The translations under genes and the position numbers were made by a program. A stretch of 64,000 nucleotides of DNA from Spirogloea muscicola (lineage: Eukaryota > Streptophyta > Zygnematophyceae > Spirogloeales > Spirogloeaceae), in assembly GCA_009602725.1 (NCBI GenBank), contig WELB01000023.1:202360-266359 (forward strand). Reading direction: 5' to 3'. Numbering within the stretch: the stretch's first letter is position 1; each line of letters starts with the position of its first letter. Below, in pieces: positions 21,642-30,859 of this stretch. A model generated the notes under the pieces. It was not told the origin of the DNA. It searched no databases and was given only the letters and a program-made list of their open reading frames with translations.

Positions 21642-23015
21642 TTACTCATCCACCTCCATGGTGCTGCCATTCTGCAACGGCTCGCTGGCGCGCCGGGGGC
21701 GATACTTCCGGGACTGCTTGGCCCCAGGCCGAGCGGCCGCCACGAAAGCCACACCGTTAGCGCCAGCAAGTCCCTTGTCGGTAGCATCACTAGTAGCAGC
21801 CTCCTCAAGGTCTGGCAATGTGTCATCATCCTCCACTGGTAGCCCCTCGTCGTCCTTCTGCGTCGCGGCGACGACCACCCGGGAGCCTGGCTGGCCAGGC
21901 TCTGCTGGCGCTGCCGCCGAGCTGCCGGCGGCCTCTCCTGTCGGCTGGTCATGACCGTCAAGCGCGGCACGAGCGCTTCGTGGCGACGGCCCCAGCCGTC
22001 CACCGCGGGTTCTGCCACCCAAGCTCACACGACCAACCTCGTCGTTGACAAACGCGGGCGCACACGATCCCACCACCGGCGGCAGACTTGGGCGCACGAA
22101 GTGAGGTCGGGGCGCTTCTGCGGTGGCATCGCCGCCTCCCGCCGCCACTGGCGGCGTCGCTCCCGGGCTCGGCAGGTGTGACCTTGCCGCGGCCAGGGCG
22201 GCAGCCAAGGCCGAGTGGTTGGCGGCAGACTCCTCCTCGCTGCCCTCCTGGCCATTAGTGGCACTGGCGCCGGGGCCGTCGTCTTCGGTCCAATCGAGCG
22301 AGTAGTACGTGTACTTCTCGGGGTGGCGCACGTGGTCGGGCACCTGGCTCGGCCCAGAAGCCCGTCGCGGAGGCCGTGGCGGCAGCTTCGTGGCAGCCGC
22401 CGGCTGCGCCGCTGCCGCGGCCTCGCCGGAGCCATGGCCCTCCTCCACCGAGAACCGCACCGTTCGCCTGGGCCGCTTGGCGCTGCCGGGCCGCGCCAAG
22501 CCTCCCCGGCCCGACACCAGCGCCTGCGCTTCTGTCGGCTCACTCTCAGCGTGCTGTGGCCGGCCACTTTCGTCGCTCTGTAATCCCTCACCATTATTCA
22601 CAACCTGCGGACTTGTAGCTGCGAGATCTACCTCAGCATGGCCACAAGGTGGTGCTGTGTCGGGGACCGGCAGTGGGTCTGGACCCTCGTCAGCCCCCAT
22701 GCTGCCACCACCTTTGGTGGGCGCCGGCCCCGCCTCGACATACGCAGCAGCGGCCTCCGCCTCGTCCTCCTCCAGCCGAGCGGCTGCCGCACCGCGATCG
22801 GCTCTCGGGTCGTGCCGCCCCCCAGGCTCCTCTGCCGCAGCCGACACCGCCGCTGCCGGCGCCACAGCGATAGAGGTGCCGGTAGCGGCGTCCTCGAGGA
22901 GCTGCCTTTCTCCCTCGCCGCCGTACGCCTCCCTCATGTACACGCGCTCGCCGTCCGTCCGGGCGCCCACAGCAACTGGAGGAGCGGCACAGCACGCCAC
23001 AGTAACATCAGCCAT
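21642..23015 (-). CDS. TSSC4-like protein (putative U5 snRNP assembly factor)
   Basis: A single open frame of up to 457 residues, start drawn at 23001-23015. Most of it is low-complexity and rich in Ala, Gly, Pro and acidic residues, as expected for a disordered protein. The only conserved block I recognise is VPDHVRHPEKYTYYSLDWTE around residues 225-245. It matches the VPDYVxHPExxTxYSL signature of TSSC4, known in animals as a chaperone in U5/tri-snRNP assembly. A basic RPRRTVRFSVEEG stretch lies before it. The tail KQSRKYRPRRASEPLQNGS is basic and could be a nuclear signal. The exact start is uncertain: the region around 22970-23240 is a tandem duplication containing two possible ATGs. The function is inferred from one motif. 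Confidence 0.6.
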   Translation of the reverse strand: MADVTVACCAAPPVAVGARTDGERVYMREAYGGEGERQLLEDAATGTSIAVAPAAAVSAAAEEPGGRHDPRADRGAAAARLEEDEAEAAAAYVEAGPAPTKGGGSMGADEGPDPLPVPDTAPPCGHAEVDLAATSPQVVNNGEGLQSDESGRPQHAESEPTEAQALVSGRGGLARPGSAKRPRRTVRFSVEEGHGSGEAAAAAQPAAATKLPPRPPRRASGPSQVPDHVRHPEKYTYYSLDWTEDDGPGASATNGQEGSEEESAANHSALAAALAAARSHLPSPGATPPVAAGGGDATAEAPRPHFVRPSLPPVVGSCAPAFVNDEVGRVSLGGRTRGGRLGPSPRSARAALDGHDQPTGEAAGSSAAAPAEPGQPGSRVVVAATQKDDEGLPVEDDDTLPDLEEAATSDATDKGLAGANGVAFVAAARPGAKQSRKYRPRRASEPLQNGSTMEVDE

Positions 23016-23240
23016 TTTATCCCATATATCTTGCTATATAGGTAGAGACAGGCATCTTGCGACGCTGTCTACGGGTTAGAGAGGTCCGATGTGGGCACCC
23101 ACAGCAACTGGAGGAGCGGCACAGCGAGCCAGCAGTATGATCAGCCATTATTGCGGTTCTATGCTGCCAGAGACAGCCAATCTTGTGACGCCGTCTAGAG
23201 GTCAGACAGGAGGTCCGATGCGACGGCCGTGAAGCGCTTA
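22968..23240. repeat. Tandem duplication (~130 bp units) at the TSSC4-like 5' end
   Basis: Two adjacent units share ACAGCAACTGGAGGAGCGGC, a CATCAGCCATT or GATCAGCCATT start-codon segment, AGAGACAGSCA, a GACGCYGTCTA block and GAGGTCCGATG. They have diverged by substitutions and small indels. Each unit holds an ATGGCTGAT on the minus strand, but only the gene-proximal one opens the long frame. Confidence 0.8.
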
Positions 23241-23312
23241 GGGAGGGCGTCAAAGTCGGCGAGTGACGGGGTTTGAACCCGTGTTCCCGATATTCACAAA
23301 TTAAGATTTGAC

Positions 23313-23740
<428 letters not shown>

Positions 23741-23935
23741 TTCTTCTTTCTTCTAGTTGGTGGCAGAAGGGCTCCGTTTCTGGCATCTAGTATTTATGCA
23801 TCGATTAGTGACCTTTATGCATTGACCAGTGGCTATTGAGCGGGTCAATCTGCTGTAGGTTTTGTAGATTTTTAGATGTGCTTGCCTTCGTACTTGGCCA
23901 TTTGGCCTACGTTTGTTTCTAGTACACGGAATCCT
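23741..23935 (+). mobile_element. LINE family A, 3' end
   Basis: Begins in the last ORF codons (SISDLYALTSGY then stop at about 23860). It runs into the family A tail: GCGGGTCAATCTGCTGTAGG, then GATGTGCTTGCC, ACTTGGCCATTTGGCC and a TACACGGAA end. Three other copies of this tail are at 33840-33960 (+), 39285-39440 (-) and 39660-39790 (-). Confidence 0.8.
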
Positions 23936-24054
23936 CTCGTCTCCCGCCGCGTTGCCAACCGGGGCAACGGCTCTGAACCTCTCCCCCCTGCCCGCTCCCG
24001 CCGGGCAGCGGAAACAAAACCGGCAAGCTCCTTCTCGCCCCATCTGCGGGCCCC

Positions 24055-24091
<37 letters not shown>

Positions 24092-27037
24092 ACTTCGCGC
24101 AGCGGGCCGGACGACCGGCGATCGGCTGCAAGGCCAGGTCAGGCAGCTCTGTGCCTTGAGCCGGATGCCGCATAGCGCAGCGTCTGCAGCCGCTCGGCCA
24201 TTGGTGGCCTCGCTTGGCATCCTGTGGTGCTCTTTGTCCCATCAGCCGCGTTGCCTACGGTCAGCCTCCCCGCGGCCGCCACCGCGCCTTCGTCCCGGCG
24301 CAGCGCTCCGCCACCGTCCCGCTGGCTCGCTGTCGGCGCCGCCTTCCTGGATCACAACTGGAAAGTGTCAATTCAGATCGATCATCGTTCGTGGTGCGGC
24401 TTGCCACTTCCTTCACTTATCCATGGCGGTCATGCCTGCTGCAACCACCACGCTTAACAAGCGGAGATCTTGATTGCCGGCGACAGTATCGTCAATCTGC
24501 AGCCGTGCAATCTGTACTATACGTTTTGACAGGTGCCATAAGCGGTTGATCAGGGAGAGCTCCGCTGGTCTCGTACATTTCAAGTGACAGCACCTCATCA
24601 ACCAGGCTAGGAAGCGAATTCAGCAATGCGAGTCAGACGCAGAAGTACTTCTTCACTAGACATGAGTGGAGCTTGCACGAGCGACAGTGACTAGGTAGGC
24701 CAACTGCAGGTTGCTTCTGTGCTTGATTTAACAAGCCGCTCAGCTGTACTATGTGTGGCACGCAAAGCGAAGGTAAAAGTGGCCCCTCCGCAATCGTTGA
24801 TCCTGGAAATCTTGGACATTTGAGCAAGTTAAGCCTCAGCCATTGTTTGTTTTGCTCCTGCTTAGACAGTGTTTCTGAACTGTGGCGTGTCTGTAGCCAG
24901 CGTTCACTGCCATCGCTTTGTTCACGACATTGCATCTACCTTGTCCTATGACAATGCATCTGCCCTATCGTTATCGCGCCTTGCCTAGCTAGTCAAAAGT
25001 TGCGCATGCAGAAGAGCAAGTGCTGCTGCTTGCAAGCGCCAGCGTTTGACTTGCGATTGGTGATTCCTTGTCAGGGCTGGGTGTGTCTGTCAAATATTTG
25101 AAGACTGCCTTTGCTGCATCGTCACTGACTCTCACTGATAGGGCCACTGCAAGAATGACGTTTTAATGCCCTGCCTTGAGTCTATTGCAGCAGAAATATC
25201 GCTGTGTTCCCTAGGCGGATATATCTGATAAGTGTTTGAGGAAGCGTGGCATGTATTGACGGGCCTTACTGCTTACTAACATTCGGCTCCTCTTGACCTT
25301 GTCCATTCCTTTTGGGCTGGCTTCTCCCAGCCACCAGTCAATTCGGCCGCGCTTTTACTTACTAACATACTGAGAGAGTAAGAAAGGCTGCGAGGATTCC
25401 CATTTTTATGTGAACCCGCTTCTTCACCTGCTGCTTCACCTGCACTACAGAACTGTGGACTACGACAGCCACAAAATTGCATGCAGTACCTGGATTGTGC
25501 AGGCAACAAGCATTGGCACGCCGGATGTTTCCGAGCAAAGTGCAGTTGCTCTTCAGTGGCGCTCCTAGGTGAATGCAGAGCACCGCCACTCCAATTTTGC
25601 ATTCTGGTGGCGGCTACTGGTAGAATATGCCACGGAGTCTAGATGCCACTGATGAGGGTGTAGTATCCAGTCGACTTCCAGTCGAACTCAAGCAGATGTG
25701 CAGAGATAGGGGGATAAATACCAGAAGTTCTTAGCAACAATTTCCAGGATCAATCAATCTGAAGACGATCACTGAGAAGAGTGTTGTCCATTCTGGACAA
25801 ATCTTAAAGGTAGTTCCTGCTTTCTCTAACAATGATATTGATATACCATCTTGTTTGCAAGCAGCTCTGACTTCCAACATGTACTGCAAAAGGAGCAAGC
25901 AATTGCCGATGGGATAATCTAGTTACATAAATATAAAACTTGGAGATTAGAAAGGTTACCTGCAGGAAGAAAGGCAATAAGTGGGTCTTCAAGATAAAGC
26001 GAAATACTGATGGTGTTATTGACAGTTACAAGCCAGGTTGGTTGTAAAAGGTTGTGCTCAAATAGAAGGTATTGATGTCCTTGAAAACCCTTGGCTCCAA
26101 CACTTTACCTTACATATGTGAGAATAGTCTTATCACTGGGAGCATGTTTGAAACTTCGAAATACCAAAGGGATGTACGTACTACAATGGAGATCTACAAG
26201 AGAAATTCTACATGCAACACATTGAAGCCCATCTGTGCAGGGACAGGAGCAAGCGTCGAGGGCATGGTATCAACACATTGATCAGCTAGATTGAAGAATG
26301 GCTTTTCTAGATGCCATTCTGAGTATACATTCTATGTATAGGGGTCAGGTATAGAACAACTCGTCCTTGCCTTATATGTGAATTATATGTTGATACATCT
26401 ACGGACACTGAAGGAATCGAAAAAGTCAGACAAGTCCTAGCTTCAGAAATCTGAAATATTAGATGTAGGCGAACTCAAACAGAAACAAACAAAGTCAAAC
26501 AAGTCAAACAACAACGGACTAGTACATGAGATATATGTAAAGCTCTGCATGCTGCGCCAGTGTCACGAGTAACGTGGCAAGGCCGCCTGCTATGAGCTGC
26601 TAATAAACACTACAGAAGACCCAACGACCTCCGCAGAAAGTACTAGCTAGCAGGTGTAGGGTGGCTGAGTCGCAACTCGAGCCAACCTCTACTCGCTGGC
26701 TATGGAGCTTCCACAAGTGGTAATATGTATCTCTACAAACCCGACCAGGCTGCTGAAAGAGCTGCCGCTTATCAGGCAGCCCCAACTCATAGCTGCTGGC
26801 GGAGTGGTGCAAGGGAGACTATAAGTATTGCATACATAAGGTGCTCGTGTGTCAGCCTTCGAGAAGCCTGTGAGCAAGATGAGCTAAACCAGGCGTTCCG
26901 CAGAACTGGAGTTAGAGAGACCAAGACTAGCCTTTGTGGCATGCCACACACGAGGCAGAACTGGCAGCAAGGCGCGGTAGAGCGAGCTGCCTTTGGTACT
27001 TTGCGTCCGGAGGTGGCTGCGATGATGGGGCCGGTCA
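23936..27037. other. Long intergenic stretch with no recognised gene
   Basis: The left part (to about 24480) is GC-rich with a CCG tract at 24057-24090. It holds a plus frame whose product is Arg/Ala/Ser-rich like an organelle presequence, but no mature domain follows. From 24500 to 27037 base composition falls and ORFs are short. A hairpin-type repeat lies at 25260-25360. Nothing else can be supported. Confidence 0.4.
25260..25360 (+). repeat. GGGCTGG hairpin repeat, type with CACCAGTCAAT tail
   Basis: Shares CGGCTCCT, CCTTGTCCATTCCTTTTGGG, CTGGCTTCTCCCAGCCACCA, GTCAATTCGGCCGCGCTTTT and a TACTTACTAAC flank with the copies at 34330-34430 and 61455-61545. Confidence 0.8.
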
Positions 27038-28305
27038 CTAGTAGCAGATGACCATGGTGTCGAAGCTGCTCAGGCAGATGGCAAAGGCTTGGAAGGCGGA
27101 AAGCGGGTAGCGGTAGTCCATTGTGAATGTGTCCTTGCCAATCTTGCCGGACTGCAGCAGCACGGGCGAGGGCGAGGAGGGGGCAGCAGCGGCCCCCGTG
27201 GCACTGCTGCCGCCTCCTGGAACGGCGCTGTTGGGGTTAGGTACCGAGGTGAAGTCGAAGTCGAAAGGGTAATAAAGTAGCCGTCGGAAAACCGGCGGCT
27301 GGATTGACTCTTTTATGGCACCATCCACCAGCTGGAAGTTCTTGATGGACGGCATCGTCACACGGCCCTGGAAGTTGAGCGACCAGCACTGCAAGGCGGC
27401 CAACGCACTGTGACCGTGAGATCATGGCAAACAGTGCACGAGAGAGGTTGCTGCAACAACGTGGCTCAGAAGCGAGTTCACAAGCCAACTGCAATGCAGC
27501 GCTGGGCTATGGAAGCCGGCGGCCGAGGCTGCCACAGCGGTGGCGGCCGGTGGTGGAGGCTGAAGCGGCAGCTCACTTGTAGGTGCGGGTGCCAACGTGC
27601 CGTCCTGCTCTTCAGCACCATGGGCTCGAGGCCACCGGCACCGGCACCGCCGCAGTCGCTGCCAGCGAACTCGAAGCAGTCTGCCACTGCAGCCCGGGAT
27701 CGTGAACCATTTGTGCTGCTGAGCTTCGTCGAGGCGGCGGTATGGGCCCCGGTGGCGGCAATCGCGGCGGTCGCGGCGGTCGCGGCCAGGGAGCTGTCTC
27801 CGGCGGAAGCCGTGGCCGTCGCCTGCGCCGGCGCCGGCGGCGGCTTGCTGGGTACCGTGTGCAGGGTGCAGGTCATGCGGCGGGGCCCTTCGGGCGCGCG
27901 GGCGGAAAACTCTCTGAGCGCGAATTCCACGGCCATGGTCACGCCGCCGCCATCGCCGCCGCCGCCGCCGCCGCCGCTCGCGGCCTTGCCCGAGGAGAGG
28001 GAGGAGGTTGCGCCGCCGCCGGCATCGGGGTCGTTGTCGAAGACGGTGAACTGGGTGCCGAAGAATTCGGCGCGGAGGCGGCCGAGCACGGGGCCGGCAT
28101 CGCCGCCGGGGCCGGCGGCGCTGATGGCGTAGTCAGCGGAGCACGGCCGCCAGCGGGACTTGCGCGCGGCGAGCAGGAGGAGCTTGCCGCCGGGCTGCGG
28201 CCCCAGGTGTAGCGCGTACGTGCCGGCGCGGCGGTCGCGCCGGATGTAGCACTCCACGGCGCGGTCGCGCGGGCCGGGCGCGCGCAGCTGCGCCGGGGAC
28301 GCGAG
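27038..28305 (-). CDS. Tubby-like protein, C-terminal part (5' end lost in a gap)
   Basis: Tubby-domain protein; the domain is a beta-barrel that binds phosphoinositides. Two exons: one entering from the gap and ending at 27577, and 27388-27038. Family blocks are YTIRRDR-like [32 protein letters not shown], a [13 protein letters not shown] block, [27 protein letters not shown], and [19 protein letters not shown] near the end. The usual -KLACE terminus is replaced by MVICY. Poly-Gly and Ala/Thr-rich inserts separate the blocks. The start and any N-terminal F-box are in the 960-base gap, so the full length and subtype are unknown. Confidence 0.9.
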
Positions 28306-29265
28306 NNNNNNNNNNNNNNNNNNNNNNNNNNNNNNNNNNNNNNNNNNNNNNNNNNNNNNNNNNNNNNNNNNNNNNNNNNNNNNNNNNNNNNNNNNNNNNN
28401 NNNNNNNNNNNNNNNNNNNNNNNNNNNNNNNNNNNNNNNNNNNNNNNNNNNNNNNNNNNNNNNNNNNNNNNNNNNNNNNNNNNNNNNNNNNNNNNNNNNN
28501 NNNNNNNNNNNNNNNNNNNNNNNNNNNNNNNNNNNNNNNNNNNNNNNNNNNNNNNNNNNNNNNNNNNNNNNNNNNNNNNNNNNNNNNNNNNNNNNNNNNN
28601 NNNNNNNNNNNNNNNNNNNNNNNNNNNNNNNNNNNNNNNNNNNNNNNNNNNNNNNNNNNNNNNNNNNNNNNNNNNNNNNNNNNNNNNNNNNNNNNNNNNN
28701 NNNNNNNNNNNNNNNNNNNNNNNNNNNNNNNNNNNNNNNNNNNNNNNNNNNNNNNNNNNNNNNNNNNNNNNNNNNNNNNNNNNNNNNNNNNNNNNNNNNN
28801 NNNNNNNNNNNNNNNNNNNNNNNNNNNNNNNNNNNNNNNNNNNNNNNNNNNNNNNNNNNNNNNNNNNNNNNNNNNNNNNNNNNNNNNNNNNNNNNNNNNN
28901 NNNNNNNNNNNNNNNNNNNNNNNNNNNNNNNNNNNNNNNNNNNNNNNNNNNNNNNNNNNNNNNNNNNNNNNNNNNNNNNNNNNNNNNNNNNNNNNNNNNN
29001 NNNNNNNNNNNNNNNNNNNNNNNNNNNNNNNNNNNNNNNNNNNNNNNNNNNNNNNNNNNNNNNNNNNNNNNNNNNNNNNNNNNNNNNNNNNNNNNNNNNN
29101 NNNNNNNNNNNNNNNNNNNNNNNNNNNNNNNNNNNNNNNNNNNNNNNNNNNNNNNNNNNNNNNNNNNNNNNNNNNNNNNNNNNNNNNNNNNNNNNNNNNN
29201 NNNNNNNNNNNNNNNNNNNNNNNNNNNNNNNNNNNNNNNNNNNNNNNNNNNNNNNNNNNNNNNNN
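28306..29265. other. Assembly gap, 960 N
   Basis: Covers the 5' part of the Tubby-like gene and the 5' part of the LINE tail that resumes at 29266. The N count may be nominal. Confidence 0.99.
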
Positions 29266-29500
29266 AGGGGACATACTTCCAGGAGCATAGCCTCTCCGAC
29301 CTGCGCCTGCTTAGCAGGGGTTACTGAGTGGTTAGTAGCTGCTTTGTTTTTTCTTGTGTGCTTGTCATTTCTGCTGCTTCGCCTTAGGGCTTCGCCTGGC
29401 TTCCCCCCCCCTCTTCTTGTACTCTGTTCATTCTTTTTTGGGCTGGCTGTTCCAGCCCATATTCTCAATGGGCGAGCCCTTCTCCTCTAGAATAAGAGAG
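29266..29500 (+). mobile_element. LINE family B, 3' end
   Basis: Opens inside the terminal ORF (LSDLRLLSRGY then stop at about 29326). The B tail follows: GCTGCTTTGTTTTTTCTTG, a CGCTT...CCTGGC block, CTGTTCATTCTTTTTTGGGC and the hairpin GGGCTGGCTGTTCCAGCCC, then TCAATGGGCGAGCCCTTCTC. It is closely matched by the copy at 60700-61250. Confidence 0.8.
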
Positions 29501-29545
29501 AAGGGCTCGCCCATTGAGGATAGGGGCTGGAAAAGCAAGCCCAAA
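29424..29545. repeat. Long inverted repeat formed by two facing LINE tails
   Basis: Arms of about 52 bases run from CTTTTTTGGGCTGG to GCCCTTCTC on the left and pair with GAGAAGGGC to CCCAAAAGAG on the right. The inner 20-odd base pairs (CTCAATGGGCGAGCCCTTCTC) are perfect around a spacer of about 12 bases. It arises where a plus-strand B tail abuts a minus-strand one. Confidence 0.85.
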
Positions 29546-29790
29546 AGAGAGAAGGCGCGCGGGGCGCATGAATTGAAAGGGAGGCCAATTCAAGCCAATA
29601 CATTGTTCAGGCAGAGTCGAGTGCAGACTAAACAATGCTACATAATACGGAGACCTAATCTTAAAAAGAATGAACAAAGTACGAGAAGGGGGGCCAGAGG
29701 AAGCGCTAAGAAAACAAAGCACACAAAGAAAGAAAGCAGCTGCAAATCACTCAGTAACCCCTGCTAAGCAGCCGCAAATCAGAATAAGGG
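29501..29790 (-). mobile_element. LINE family B 3' end carrying the 105-bp element (copy 4)
   Basis: Read on the minus strand: a GCTTAGCAGGGGTTACTGAG stop-codon region, the CTTTGTGTGC and CGCTTCCTCTGGCCCCCC tail, then TTCATTCTTTTT. There the 105-bp element (29547-29665) is present before TTTTGGGCTTGC and CCAGCCCC resume. The plus-strand B copies lack this segment, so it was either inserted or deleted between subfamilies. Confidence 0.75.
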
Positions 29791-29799
29791 CCCCTAGCC

Positions 29800-30190
29800 C
29801 ATGGCGGCACCCGCAGCTCGACTGCTGCAACAAGGGCTGCCATTGCCGCGAGCTGCAGCGAGCTACTCTGACTTGATGTTACTCACTCGCGGGTACTGAG
29901 CTTCGCTTTGCATCCTCTTGTGTTTTGTAGTGTAGTCCTTTTTCGGCACCTCTTTCTTTGGCTTTGGACATTGTCCATTCTTTTTGGGCTGGCTTTGCCA
30001 GCTCCTCGTTTCTATGGGTATTTTCTTCATTGCCTCTGTGGCCGACCTTCCCACTCCTTGACCGACCCCTTCAGCTTTTCCACGCTCCTCCCCGACGACG
30101 GCTGTGGAGCCCGAGCCCCTCCCTGCAGCCCCTGCTCCTAATGACTATGGCTCGCCCATAGGATAAGGGGGGCTAGCAAAGCCAGCCCAG
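29800..30190. mobile_element. LINE family D 3' end (+) plus facing hairpin repeat (-)
   Basis: The plus frame ends SDLMLLTRGY then stop at about 29900, followed by CTTTTTCGGCACC and the hairpin tail TTGTCCATTCTTTTTGGGCT. About 130 bases on, at 30135-30190, a similar hairpin tail lies on the minus strand, so the two again form an inverted pair. Confidence 0.65.
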
Positions 30191-30339
30191 AAGCCAGCCA
30201 GACCTGATGAGATAGCTCGGCTTGCGGACCCCGGCTCGGCCTGGCCTCCTTGGATGCAGAGTCCGAGGCCCCCCAACATAAACCCCCAAGTCGGAACTGT
30301 CATCAGCCCGGCACAGTCAAGCGACTCCTCTACTGCGGA

Positions 30340-30440
30340 CGGGCCGTTTCTTTCCTTTGTTCATTCTTTGTTGGGCTGGCTTTTTCCAGCCCCTCACCTC
30401 ACTGGGCAAGCCCTTCTCTCCTCCTTTCCTGCCGGCCGCG
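30340..30440 (+). repeat. GGGCTGG hairpin repeat
   Basis: TTTGTTCATTCTTTGTTGGG, then CTGGCTTTTTCCAGCCCC and ACTGGGCAAGCCCTTCTC. Same tail family as the LINE B 3' end, without an attached ORF. Confidence 0.75.
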
Positions 30441-30545
30441 AAGTCTGCTGCACTACTCTCGACTCGAAGCGAACGCCCATCTCATTCTCAAGCTCCAGCT
30501 GTGCATTCACCAGTGCCTGCACCAGTCCCCGCCCCGGAGCCGCCG

Positions 30546-30592
30546 CCACCACCACCACCACCACCACCACCACCACCACCACCACCACCACC
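30546..30592. repeat. CAC trinucleotide microsatellite
   Basis: About 15 CAC triplets with no interruption, flanked by CCGCCA and CCATTGCCG. It lies about 80 bases before a possible first exon at 30673. Confidence 0.95.
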
Positions 30593-30672
30593 ATTGCCGC
30601 CGCCACCATTGCCTCCTCTGCCTCCCCTGTTACCTCTACCCGTACCTCTACCTCCCTTGCTGCCTCGACCTG

Positions 30673-30729
30673 ATGTCGTGCGACGGCGTCCAGCTGGTGA
30701 CCATCAAGGACGACCTCGCCGTCGGCAGG
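30673..30729 (+). CDS. Possible orphan first exon upstream of a LINE
   Basis: ATG followed by 19 codons (MSCDGVQLVTIKDDLAVGR) and then a GT donor, GTCAGT. The GC-rich, CCG/CAC-rich leader before it looks like the leaders of real genes here. The sequence continues into LINE-like DNA within about 150 bases. No second exon was found before the PP2C gene, so the gene may be interrupted or the exon may be chance. Confidence 0.25.
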
Positions 30730-30859
30730 GTCAGTCTCACGACCTGAGCCCAGTCCACACGGACCTCCCAAATGCGCCAGACTAGGAAGTCCCCCGCCCA
30801 GGATGCCAGCGCCGTTTCAGCACGAGAGGGCTGCCAATCCATGCCTATCACTGCCGCAA

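Noticed and set aside
24057-24090. CCG tracts read as poly-Ala, poly-Arg or poly-Pro proteins
   Set aside because: Such tracts are open in all frames, so the long ORFs over them (also at 4510, 16090, 34740 and 47980) are compositional.
28306-29468. 500 to 600-codon minus ORFs spanning the large gap
   Set aside because: They exist only because N was read as open sequence. The real part is the Tubby-like frame at 27577-28305.
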